Shown here: positions 1 to 9,903 of the stretch, in pieces
Layout of the letters: each line of letters starts with the position of its first letter
Numbering within the stretch: position 1 is the stretch's first letter
Assembly: GCA_015501075.1 (NCBI GenBank)
Contig: JADNYJ010000269.1
Coordinates: forward strand, 1-45,756
Source: Gymnopilus junonius
Lineage: Eukaryota > Basidiomycota > Agaricomycetes > Agaricales > Galerinaceae
Direction of reading: 5' to 3'
DNA length: 45,756 nt
Program-made: the position numbers and the translations under genes
The notes under the pieces: model-generated
Databases searched by the model: none
What the model was told of the DNA's origin: nothing
The model's input: only the letters and a program-made list of their open reading frames with translations

Positions 1-1283
1 TAAATGATTGAATATTTGTGCCTGTTCCAACCATGGACCATGTTTTGGAAAGAGAGCATGCAAGGAGGGGATATATTGCTGCTGCACCTGTTCCACTAAC
101 CCACAGACAGCACATTAGCTTCAATCTGGACATAGAAGTTAATGGCACCTACATATCTATCCCCTTAACTTGACAATCATCTGAGAGACCAAGAGCATTA
201 GAAGTGACTTAGAGCATGTTCTGAATCCAAAGGATGTAGTTGAGCCTAGATCTCATTATCAATTGGTATACTTCACAACTATGAATGCTGGGCAGTCACT
301 GATTGGGCACCTAACATGAATCTTGAGCAAACACATTCATGGATAAGTAGGAGAGGTTTTGACATACTGTTGGACATAAACAGTCTGGTGGGAGTGTGAT
401 TGTAAGACTGAAATCATGGTGGAGGAGGGTGGCTGTATACAGTCTGATTGCCTGGTGTCAACTTAGAATGAACAAGAACAGAAAGAAGGAATTGATGGAT
501 CTTTGAGCCTCTGGCAATGTGAAGTTGATAGAGCTCGTCTCATCTGAATTGATCATCACCCTGTGATCCTTCAGCATTTGGGTAAGCAATAAAGTAATGA
601 AGCATGATTGTGTACCATGGTCTGAGGGATGGAAATGCTTCAGCGAGTGCTTGGTAGTCTGGAGGAGTACAGTATGGGTTTTTGATGTGCATTTGAGACA
701 GGAATAGGTCTATGAGCTAAACAGAGGGAACAAATGGATCTGAACAGACACTGCAAATAGGCCTTATGTACTACAAGGCCAGGTAATGACCAATAGTGAT
801 TAGCTTCCAAGTAAAGCTGTGGCGTTGAGTAATAATCTGTGATGAGAGTATAGGTAGGGTGTCTATAGTATGAAGGGAATCACTTAGAGAATCTGAGCCT
901 TTTTAGAGTTTTGTTATAGAGTTCCTGTGATGATATCCGTGACCCATCCTGCTCAGTGCCTAAGTCCCGCCCTCTGATAAGCATGTACCAAAAACCATCT
1001 ACTAGTGACTTGTAGAACTTCCATTCAGTGAGAGAGGGTTCAATATTGAAACCCTGATATGTAAGGCAGATTCCTTCATAGTGTGCTGTGTCAGTGTGAG
1101 GGAGTCATACAATGAGAATCACTTGTTTGTCAAGCCAAGGAGGCATTTAACTCCTGGGCAAACTCAAGATACCAGCTGACCCAGCTCTCCCCCACACTGA
1201 CTTTCCCAAAAAAGAAATAAAGTGCACGTGCACTATTTCCCAAGGGATATGAGGCAATCAAGCTCCAAGAGCTCAACAGTGAA
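1..1283. other. Gene-free 5' flank
   Basis: No open frame here has the look of a fungal gene on either strand and I see no convincing splice-linked exons. Base composition is AT-leaning with scattered short repeats. I can support nothing specific beyond intergenic or decayed repeat DNA. Confidence 0.6.
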
Positions 1284-1560
1284 ATGCTCTAGTGGTTAAT
1301 GTGTTAGTATGGTGGGTTGTTCCAATGTGTGACAACAAGTCTAGTGTTCAACTCTGGCTGGGTGCAATTTTTTCTCCAAGTCTTCTAAGTCACTTTCAGC
1401 CTTCCTCGACTTCCTTCAACTATGTTGGCTATTTGTACTCTTTTTTTTTCATTCATATACATTTTACTGTATTTCATTATAATTTTGCCTCAAAATTTTT
1501 GTATTTTGTGGTCAGGAGATTTAAACTTGGAAAATAGCCTTAAAATATGTGATTATTACC
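1284..1560 (+). repeat. tRNA-derived SINE-like element
   Basis: The left part looks like a decayed RNA polymerase III internal promoter. An A-box-like TAGTGGTTAATG lies near 1292, and about 40 nt later comes a B-box-like GTGTTCAACTCTGG near 1343. That is the spacing of a tRNA gene. A pyrimidine- and T-rich body follows, including a nine-T run near 1441. No clover-leaf acceptor stem closes, so this is not a functional tRNA gene. A short open frame at 1292-1537 overlaps it but has no coding character. The call rests only on box motifs and spacing. Confidence 0.45.
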
Positions 1561-1994
1561 TCTCACAGGGTATTTACTACCTTTATAAATAATTTATGGA
1601 GACCTTGGTCAATTCAGCAGTTGGGAAAAAATTAAATGGGGTCAAAAAACCACCCTTAGACAATAAAAGCATCATTAATTTCAATTATTTTCACTCATTT
1701 CTCTCATAAACCAGCTATTGAGCAGCAAACCACTGCATGCACAATGTGCTCTGCATAGTATCGATGTAGCTACTAGCTTACCTAGGTTGTTAGAGGCTAG
1801 TGCTAAGGTGACTACTTAGGCTACTACAGAAGTGCAAATGACTTAGATTAGGACACTGTTCAGAGTGCCCTTATATACCTACAGGACATGCAGTGACTAA
1901 CTATGTATGAGTAATGCATAAGGCAACTTAGTGAATCACTGCTGTTTATTTCTCAAGATCTTTGATGACTCAAGCTCCCTGATGCAATTCTCAG
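1561..1994. other. Gene-free AT-rich stretch
   Basis: AT-rich sequence between two repeats. I find no coding exon, RNA gene or clear repeat boundary in it. Confidence 0.6.
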
Positions 1995-2569
1995 TAGTGT
2001 TTGAAGGTCTAGTTAGGTCTGGTTTTGGGGTCCCAGGGTTGCTAACTGAGACCAAGACTGGTTAGGCTTTCTTCCCAGACCCAAAATAACTGAAAATAAC
2101 TGCAAAAAAACTGTTAACCACAGTTACTAACAGGTTAAGACTGAAATATTAAAAACTGGTCATAACCAGCTATAACCATTGGCAATTGCATCTTTGTCAC
2201 TCAGGATAACTTGTTATAGTTTTTGTAAGCTTCAAAATGACCTCAATAACATTAAATTTGGTTAAGAAATGGCTGAGTTATGAAATTTTAACTGGTAATC
2301 TACTCTTTTGGCTGATATTTCACAGTTTTTAGCATAACTTGATGAGTTTTTGGCCTAAAAATATGATATTGGGGTTGTTTTGATGGGTAGAATTAGGGCT
2401 GCACATTAACTGGTCTTAATCAGTCACTTACCAGTCTCATGACTGCAAAAAGACCTGTTAGTTGAAGTTCAAACTAGGCTAACCACTAACCATAGTCCAG
2501 TTATTTGCAGTTAGGGCCAGGTTAGGTCTTGGTTAATTTCCAGTTAACTAAGCTAACCCTCAAACACTA
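1995..2569. repeat. hAT-like MITE (575 bp)
   Basis: The two ends are imperfect inverted repeats: the left starts TAGTGTTTGAAGGTCTAG and the right, read inward on the other strand, starts TAGTGTTTGAGGGTTAG. Termini of the form TAG.G are common in hAT elements. The eight bases just outside each end share their first five (ATTCT), which could be a decayed 8-bp target duplication. The interior is full of short GGTTAG/CTAACC and GTTAAC words and has no open frame, as expected for a non-autonomous element. Family assignment is inference from the ends only. Confidence 0.5.
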
Positions 2570-2829
2570 ATTCTTGAGCTCTCTGATGTGGGTTTCTATT
2601 GTAGCCATTTGCACAGATATATTGTGGATTGCATCTTTGTATTATAAATGTTTTACAGACCCAGATAAGCAACAATTGATATCAGAAGTTCAAGTACAAT
2701 AAATCACTCAATAAGACAGGGTATTGTGCATCTATGATAATGGACTTACTAATGCCAACCCCATTCATCACAATATGGTTGTACATGGTGTGGTTGTAGG
2801 ATCTGATGTCACTGCCCCTCCCACCACTA

Positions 2830-3350
2830 CTGTTGCATTTCATTCAATTCACCACCCCCTGTGACCTGTGACCTGCCCGGTGAAATGCCAGGTTCACCAG
2901 GTGGGCTTGGGACCTGTGACCTACCTAAAATTTCACCAGCCTTGCAGAGTTGTCGTGGTTGACTGGTAGTATGTGTCAAAGTAGTTCAATGACTGCTCTA
3001 GGCAGTGGGTTCGATTCTCACCTGATGTGTTCTTTTTTGACTACTTATGTAGCAATCATCTGTCCAATTTTGGTAGCATGATATCAAACCCAGTTATGAA
3101 GACTCGGACATTGACCTCTAAGCCACAAAATACTTAGTTTAACTAATTACAGTCTCACAACTTTTATTTCTAGTAATTTAAGAATGCCAGAGTGGCAGTT
3201 CACCAGTTCAACTTCAAGTGCAAAAATGACCAAATTTATGGCCATCAAATGGTTTCGCCACTCAGCCTTGTGACCATGGACAACTGTGACATTTCGCCGA
3301 TTTTGGAGGGCCTGTGACCCATGACCAGTGAATTGAATGAAATGCAACAG
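2830..3350. repeat. TA-flanked MITE (521 bp)
   Basis: The ends form a perfect 23-bp inverted repeat, 2830-2852 against 3328-3350, beginning CTGTTGCATTTC. Each end is flanked directly by the dinucleotide TA (2828-2829 and 3351-3352), the target duplication of Tc1/mariner-type elements. Just inside both ends lie GTGACC-type repeats. There is no transposase frame, so this is a non-autonomous element. A tRNA-like segment sits inside it and is listed separately. Confidence 0.7.
2951..3040 (+). repeat. tRNA-like segment inside the MITE
   Basis: An A-box-like TGGTTGACTGG at 2956-2966 is followed by a nearly canonical B box, GGGTTCGATTC, at 3007-3017, then by CTCACC and a T-rich run. Spacing fits a tRNA-derived pol III promoter. 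The acceptor arms do not pair well, so this is a SINE head or tRNA relic, not a functional tRNA. It lies wholly within the 2830-3350 element: either it was captured, or it inserted later. Confidence 0.45.
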
Positions 3351-3352
3351 TA

Positions 3353-3948
3353 TCTCCATTTTCTGATTTTTCTCTAAGTGTGTGTTGTTTTATTGTAATC
3401 AACATCTTACTATAGTATAATTAATACAGAGTAACTATATAGCATTCTCCCAATGCTCTACCACTGCTTTCATAAAGCAGGAAAAGCATTGTCCTGCCAC
3501 GCAAAGCGGTGGCCCGCTAAAACAAGTCTAGAAACTAGCAATAAATAGCACTCTACAAGTCTACAAGAATATGTACATGGATGATGGAAGTAAGCTGAAG
3601 TACGTCATAAACTCTCGCCTAGGCATGAATTAGACATCGTATACGTATACTGGTCGAGCTGAGGTTGAAATTCTGTAGAAACGTTGATGCTTTGTAAAGA
3701 TCCAATGAATCCGTGGGCATTAAGATTTTCACGCGGTTCAAAACAATAAGTTCGCCGCTGTAGCTTTCTGCCACGCCGTAGGATAACGAGAAATTGATTT
3801 CTAAACTTGTTGATGCTGTATCATTGGTTTCAACCATCCTAATCCAGAATCCAACTCTGGGATTCTGCTGGTAGGTCTTGCGTATTTAATAACCCCAAAC
3901 ACGCAGTCTTCTACAGGTCTTGATCGGCACGGATAACAGATCTTTGAG
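3353..3948. other. Intergenic region upstream of the HET gene
   Basis: No gene is supported on either strand. Base composition becomes more GC-balanced towards the HET start. The promoter of the HET gene should lie here, but I see no clear TATA element. Confidence 0.5.
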
Positions 3949-5486
3949 ATGTCCGAGCGCAATGTATCAGTTGAACCCAACGTACCGTGCGACAGGTGTC
4001 GGGGAGTTATTGGCATCATCCAAGCCCGTTTCCTGGAATTTAGGCAAAGTGACCAAACCAAATCCAGTGCACCCTTCCGTATCGACTACGGCCAAGCTCG
4101 CGAAGTTCAAGCATCAGGCTTGAAAGGTTGCCATTTCTGCTCCATCATCTCTCAAAAATTATGCCCCACCCACTCTGAACGCGATATATCCCAACCGCCC
4201 GGGTCCTTCATCACCATTACAATGAGCTTCAACAACAAGGGATCAAAAGTCGTGGCTTCTGCAGACGCGTGGCTGAAGGATGCTAATAGGAACAGGCTTG
4301 TCAATGGCACCATTTTCATTGATTCTAACATCGATTCCAATCAACCTGTTGCAGCGTCGTGGAGCATGTCTACGGGCTCAGACGCGGCTCTGGATCTGGC
4401 GAGTACATGGCTTCACCAGTGCACTTCGAACCATCAGCTCTGTGAAGAATAAGATTAACACCTGCATCGAGTAACAAATCTGCATTTCCATCATACCTCG
4501 TCAACGTAGGTGCTGAAGCCCTTCGTCTTTGCCGCACTGCAGATCTCCCAAATCATCCCAAGTACTTGACACTGAGTCATCGCTGGGGTGGTAGCCATAT
4601 CTTCCAGCTCAACAGCACCAACATAGCAGCTCTCCTGTCCGGCTTCCAGCTAGATGACCTGCCAAAAACGTTCCGTGAGGCCATCTCCATCACCCGGAAA
4701 TTGGGATACCAGTACCTCTGGATCGACTCTCTCTGTATCATCCAAGATTCTAAAGAACACTGGCAAACTGAGTCCGCAATAATGGGGGATATCTACCGAG
4801 GATCTATGTGCACTATTGCTGCACTGGGGTGCTACAGACGGTGATAGTGGTTGCTTCAAAACACGGAATCCATTGTGCTTCAAGCCATGCAAGTTCGAAT
4901 TGGATACAGACCGGATAGTCCAGTTGGCGGCCGAGACGGAAAGGAAATCGCTAGGCTTAACAGGTTATGGATCACGTGTCGAGCCTCTCCACGAGCGCGC
5001 ATGGGTTATGCAAGAATGGATACTGTCCCCTAGGATTTTGCATTTTGGTACATTTGGCTTGTACTGGGAGTGCGTTACTGGAAGTGCAAATGATCGCAGC
5101 CCCGAGCTATGGAAGAACCCCACGCCACAGTACACTATCCATCAGACATGTTCGTTAATAATAACCGGAGAATTCGACGAGAGCTACTTCGCATTCTGGC
5201 GTTGGTGGTCAAGGATCATATCAATGTACAATCCATGCGGGTTGACATATGGTACGGACAAGCTTGTCGCAATCGCTGGAATCGTGAAACTTGCAGAATC
5301 CAAAACCGGATTGCATAATATCGCAGGGCTATGGAAGGAGTTTATTTTCCCAGAGCTTCTTTGGTACAATAGGAAGCCAACAATGCGCCCCGTAGAAGGA
5401 TACCAAGCTCCCACTTGGTCATGGGCTTCGCTCAACAGCGAAGTCAGCCCTGGCATCCAAGATTTCAACTATACGTTTCACTGGAG
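3949..5486 (+). pseudogene. HET-domain (heterokaryon incompatibility) gene, 5' part
   Basis: The start at 3949 opens a typical basidiomycete HET protein. An N-terminal region with a Cys pair (CDRC) and a W-L-x-x-C segment ending near 4450 leads to the HET core LTLSHRWGG at about 4567, then YLWIDSLCIIQD and IMGDIYRGSMCTIAALG. Next comes the usual RAWVMQEWILSPRILHFG block near 5000, and APTWSWASL near 5405. HET proteins trigger incompatibility and cell death when unlike hyphae fuse. Two frame breaks are visible: one missing base near 4446 in an A run, and one extra G near 4828 in GGGG. Both may be sequence errors. The decisive lesion is the insertion at 5487, which separates this part from its C-terminal end at 7656-8063. 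Without excision the gene cannot make the normal product. Confidence 0.85.
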
Positions 5487-5654
5487 CATCAGAAGAAATA
5501 CACCCCCCTCTCTTTTAGTACTTATACTTTCAGGCCCCTTGCAGGCTGCTTTCACTTCCAACAATGAGTCTTATTTGTACCTTATACTTTTGAGTCGACG
5601 AAAACATGATGAGCATCTTACCTTTCGTCACTTTCATGCTGGAGCGGTCTCAGA

Positions 5655-5735
5655 GCAAATGCAAAGTGCAGGATTCGAACCGACAAACATGTCAAAAAGG
5701 ACGAGACTTACAACCTTTACCACTGACCCATATGA
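5655..5735 (-). repeat. tRNA-like segment (minus strand) within the TIR element
   Basis: Read on the minus strand, an A-box-like GGTCAGTGGTAAAGG (plus 5714-5728) is followed after about 32 nt by a canonical B box, GGTTCGAATCC (plus 5671-5681). The arms do not pair as a clean tRNA, so a SINE head or tRNA relic is more likely than a functional gene. It lies between the left end of the TIR element and the cargo gene. Confidence 0.4.
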
Positions 5736-5865
5736 CTTTATATCAGTGGTACAAATATAGAGTACACATGACTACACTACATCCTCGGGATCTACGCGAA
5801 TCAGAGAGATAAAAAATGTTGCTCTCATACCGTCACCACCCGTTCTGCGGCGCCCTTCCAGGCCC

Positions 5866-7405
5866 ATGGTCAGCATCTCACATCATGCTGCCGAGCTCTC
5901 TGATGAAGTCATTGAGAGCTCTCAAGAATCCGAAAGAAAGGTAAGTTCCCTGCGATCACTGCGCGATGCAGGCTGACAACAATACAGTTAATGATTCCGA
6001 CGACACCACTGCGCTCTGTCAAGTCCCGGTACACAGCAACCTGGGTCATCAGTGGCGCGCCGCCATCACCTTACAAACAGCTTGACCTGTCCGTGTCTGT
6101 GCACGGACTTCAACTTGGTGTCAAAAAAAATCATCTCGACGAGTCTTCTGATTCCGAGGTACGTCTGATCTCAAAGCCTTTTTTACACATTGCTCATCCA
6201 TGATTCATACAGACCGAGACAGACTGGGGCCCACTATCAGAACCCGGTGCTCGAGCGCAATGGTGGCTCAAGATTATCGAACGTAACACTGCTCACACTG
6301 CAGTGCCGACAGCAAGAACGAATCAGATTGAAGGAAGGGATGAGGGGGAGCGAACAGTCAAAGCAGAGGTACGTATAAGTGTGCATTCACTGCATATTAC
6401 ATTTCTTGACACTCTCCTTAGCTCGAGCCTTTGTCAATTAACAACCCTACAATGCCTGTCAAACCTACACGCTACGTCAAGAGGCTATGCTGATACCCCG
6501 AATGGTCACAAGGTCATTGTCAAACTGGTATGCCTTTCTCACTTAGTTTCTTTTCAACTGAAGCAACCTGATTATCTAGGCTGATGATGCATTGACAAGC
6601 TGGCGAAACAAACTCGGGCAGGCTCCCATCGACTACATGGAGAGTCTCGTGGCCTCGGAGTTTGCAGGTGCGGCAGAGGACGTCCAGGAATGGGTCGAGT
6701 GGGCTCTTAGCGGAGATTATTGGATGCGGCCCCTTTACTACAAGACGTACGTGGATGCGGACCCGGAGAAGAACAAGAAGGGTTTAAAATTGGTAGGTCG
6801 CACATTTCATACTCTAATTCCCTGCTCACGTCGTTGCTAGAACATTTTTTGCCATCCACTCATCGCATGTGGATTGGGTTATCATCTCGGCCGCACATCG
6901 TCCATCCCTGCCTCAATCAAATCCACGAAGAGGCCAACCGGCGCTCTTATCATGGCGATACAAGCTGTAAGCCATGCTTTCTGAGTCATTATTCATACCT
7001 TTTCTAACATGAACTCCACAGGCCTATAGGGCCGTTGCTCGCTGGAGCTCCGGATTGTACGTTCAGCCTCCGCGGCCATACAGCGATTTTTCTGGTGACA
7101 ACTGGGGTGACAGCGAGAAGCGTATGCCAAACGTAGGAAGTCTCACTCTTCCTCCATACACCATTCAAGGCAAGACACCCACAAAGGATATCGAACGCGT
7201 CGTCAATAAGCTGAGTGACAAACGGTGGGAGGATATACTCTCCGCTGCAGGTGAGATGGCTGTTGTGAGAGGGAAGAAGAAGGGATGGTCGTCGGAGGAT
7301 GGAGCCGCTGATCTTGATGCTGATGCCAAGGCTGAGGAAGAGGAGACGGACTTCGAGATCGAGGACGATGCTGATAGTGCCATGGACACCACCGAGGGTA
7401 ACTAA
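5866..7405 (+). CDS. Cargo gene of the TIR element, unknown function, seven exons
   Basis: Seven exons join through six short GT...AG introns: 5941-5987, 6159-6212, 6369-6421, 6528-6579, 6793-6840 and 6967-7021. The product, about 400 residues, is not a transposase I know. Its C-terminal half contains GALIMAIQAAYRAVARW, then YSDFSGDNWGD, then a helical segment ending KRWEDIL. This layout resembles domain-of-unknown-function proteins common in agaric genomes. The tail is strongly acidic (EEEETDFEIEDDAD). Exon 4 (6422-6527) has one frame break near 6482, where a single extra base would explain the shift; this may be a sequence error. The chosen start at 6866 minus 1 kb (5866) is the first in-frame ATG before a clean donor. 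The gene lies wholly between the element's inverted repeats, so it travels with it. Confidence 0.65.
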
Positions 7406-7655
7406 AGCATAGTAAGATGTCCTGTCCTCATTGTTACAGTCGAAACGCTTCTTTTTGCTCAATTCTCACCACTTTCACGAAGCCGAAATAAATATATTTT
7501 TCATGTTCTTTCTCATCCCTTTTTACCTTTCACAATTGAAATTCCCTTTCAAAAGCAATCGGGACCGTCTTTTTGAAAGTGCCCTGTGGTTTCACACTTC
7601 CACACTTGTGAAAGTGTCAAAAGTGTTGAAAGGTACAGGTGTATTTCTTCTGATG

Positions 7656-8063
7656 AGGATTGAGCTACTTGAGGCCGTTGCACACCAAATAGCAGCAAAT
7701 GGGCAAATTTCGGGTGCGTATATCCGGGTCCGTGGGCTACTACAGCTCGTTCGGTGGGAAGAGGTCGAGAATGGTTACAAGCTAAGATGGGGTAATAAGA
7801 CACCGAAAGAGAATAGCGCTGACGATGGCATATCCTTTTTGCCCGATGTTCCCCCAAAAATTGGACAAGAGCTGTGGGCATTACTTGTTGTACACGCCTC
7901 TTCTGACACCACCTGGATGAATATGGGGTTGGTGGTGACAAAGGAAACGGCGAGCAGCAATTGGGTTCGGGTTGGTTCCTTTCGGCAGTACGACTGGTCG
8001 GCCAGTACAACGAAATTCTTCGACGACCGCGGTGCACAAAAGACCGAGTTGATCATTTTGTGA
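7656..8063 (+). pseudogene. HET-domain gene, 3' part
   Basis: This frame carries the usual C-terminal end of basidiomycete HET proteins: GQISGAYIRVRG, a following beta-rich stretch, then LWALLV, GLVVTKE and WVRVGSFRQYDW, ending KTELIIL and a TGA at 8061-8063. The open frame extends upstream to 7431, but that part is transposon end and not HET sequence. This segment has no promoter or start of its own. It is the severed end of the gene starting at 3949, separated by the TIR element. Confidence 0.75.
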
Positions 8064-8531
8064 CCGATGATATAAGTGCTAACGCTGAGGAGGTGGGGAG
8101 TGTATTCTGATCCACGTTCCTGAGTTTCTATCCATCCTGAATCGCGTGTAAGAAATAGGATAATCCGAGCCTAGTGAATTACGTACTTGCGACAGTTATA
8201 TACCATGCAGGCATAGAACTCGATATCATCTCAGTGATAAAACAGAAGGCCAGATGTAGACAAGTCAACTAGTCAGCCTTCACTGATATGCCACATGGCG
8301 ACAGGTCCAGGGAAGGCCACCTTATTGAGGTCTGACTACAAGTGTGAAGCAACTCGCGCTGGGGCTGCCTACGACTTGGGCGACAAGAGAAATGCTGAAC
8401 TTGGAGGAGTCGGAGGCTCTTTCGTTATCGATATCTTTCACTAGAGCTGGCGAGGGATATGATCTCTCAGAATGCACACTTAACTGCAGGCCCTGAAAAT
8501 ATTTTATACAACCATGTGAAGGTCACATATT
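8064..8531. other. Intergenic spacer between HET end and GH7
   Basis: Two convergent genes end on either side, so this should hold both 3' ends. One small open frame on the plus strand, ATG at 8297 to a TAG near 8444 (49 codons), looks mildly coding but has no recognisable motif and I do not call it a gene. Confidence 0.45.
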
Positions 8532-9837
8532 TTAGATTAGGTAAGTCGAACCTATGTTACCAAACTTGATGTTCGAGAAGGTGACGTTGACAGAGGGCCC
8601 GCCTGAGGTGTCAAGTCCACCAGTGCAGGTTCCCGCTCCAGGACCATCGAGCCAGGTCATGCCACCATACGGGTCATCCCACAAGCTAAAGACCAACACC
8701 ATTCCCGTCTTGAACGCGTTGTTCAACGGCTGCATTCCGCCCGTCTCGTCAAATAAGTTTGTGGCATTCATGATCTTCCTCTGAGCATCACAGAATGGCT
8801 GCGAGATGGAGTTAAATGGCGGCATGCCCGTCACTTTCGTCGCTGGGGTTTGGTGTACGCGGCCGTTCTGAACGTAGAGACGGCGGATCTCGTTGAGTTG
8901 TCCGGAGGTGCCGCCGTTATTAGTGAGGAATTGGGTGACGACAGTGAATTTTTTCGTGGTGTCGATGGTTAGTCCGGGACCGTAGAACTGGGGAGCGCCT
9001 TGGTGGAAAGCGTTGAACGCGCAGCCATTGCCATCGCATTGGCCCTGGCATCCAGCTCCGGAGCACGTGTATGGACCGTTCTCCAAGCAGCCGTGAGTGG
9101 TGAACGCGTTGGATATCCTGTTCGCCTCCCAGATATCCATTTCATTACAGCAGATACCATTATTGGCAATGTTGGCCTAAAAGGGCTAATTAGACATCGA
9201 TTAAACCACACAGCTTCCGTGGTACATCGCTCACCTGGCCATTAAAGAAGTTATCACCGGACGGGCATTGCGCGTCACAGTAGCCAGTCCCGTACTTGGC
9301 TCCTGCTTTGTTGGTAGCCGCGTTGCCACCGTGGGCATCCATTTCGCTGAAGTACAACGCTGCGTTCATACCACAGGCAACCTGGCTGAGATCAACGTCG
9401 AAGGCGAACTCCTGCTGGTTGAGCATGAATGCCTGGTAAGTCTTTTGGTCGGCAGCGAGGAGGTAGAGGCGAGGTCCGGAGTTGGTGACGGTGTTTAGTG
9501 TGAGCGTTAAGGCGTTGCCACTAGTGTAGACGCCGGACGAGGCGTAGTCGACACCTTCAACGGCACAGTTCTCGGCGCAGGTCGTAGGATCGGGGCAGAA
9601 TGTGGTGTTCCAAGTGTTTCCGTTCTTGCAGTTGGAGTAGCCACCGATGTTGTGCGTCCATCGCCAGTTGGCGTCCAGGGTTACGGATCCATTGACTTTG
9701 CGACAGAGACCGGGAAGAGTACATTCCTCCCAGAGAAGAGGAGGATTGACTTCCGGCGTGTTGGTGCCGATTTGTTGACCATACACGGCGGCCACTAACA
9801 GTGTCGAGAGCGTCACGATAGAGCGTGAAGACATCAC
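8532..9837 (-). CDS. Secreted GH7 glycoside hydrolase, endoglucanase-like
   Basis: Two exons (9837-9235 and 9176-8532) joined by a 58-nt GTGAGC...TTTAG intron give 415 residues with no frame break. Residues 1-20 form a signal peptide (hydrophobic core VTLSTLLVAAVYG) followed by QQIGTN, typical of GH7 after cleavage. The catalytic motif NEMDIWE places the nucleophile at about E213, the middle Asp at D215 and the acid/base at E218. Loops that close the tunnel in cellobiohydrolases are short: IANNG precedes CCNEMDIWE, NNGGTSG sits in the next loop, and WDDPYGGMTWLDGPGAG stands in the region that is longer in CBH1. This points to an open-cleft endo-1,4-beta-glucanase. There is no CBM1 and the chain ends at GNIGSTYLI. 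It is the cleanest gene in the window. Confidence 0.93.
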
Positions 9838-9888
9838 TTTTTACACGAGAGGGAGCTCGATGTGGAATTGCACAAGATGAGGCCAGGG

Positions 9889-9903
9889 TGGCTTTATATT
9901 ACA
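9889..9903 (-). promoter_or_regulatory. TATA-like element of the GH7 gene
   Basis: On the minus strand TAATATAAAG lies about 55-60 bp upstream of the ATG at 9837, a usual position for a fungal core promoter. It is supported only by motif and position. Confidence 0.45.

Larger units (their letters stand above)
5487..7655 (+). mobile_element. TIR element inserted in the HET gene, with a cargo gene
   Basis: An 18-bp perfect inverted repeat, CATCAGAAGAAATACACC, occurs at 5487-5504 and in reverse complement at 7638-7655. The dinucleotide AG flanks both sides (5485-5486 and 7656-7657). HET-like coding sequence ends exactly at the left boundary and resumes exactly at the right one. Taking out the element with one AG copy returns the two halves to the same frame, which supports a 2-bp target duplication. 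Both ends carry repeated ACTTTCA/TGAAAGT words, like the subterminal repeats of cut-and-paste transposons. Length is 2,169 bp. The only gene inside is not a recognisable transposase, so the element is probably non-autonomous and moved in trans. I cannot assign a superfamily. Confidence 0.8.

Noticed and set aside
5655..5735. Functional tRNA on the minus strand
   Set aside because: A and B boxes are good but the acceptor and T stems do not pair, so only a tRNA-like relic is supported.
7431..7655. N-terminal part of the 210-codon open frame ending at 8063
   Set aside because: This part is the right end of the TIR element; HET-like sequence begins only after 7655.
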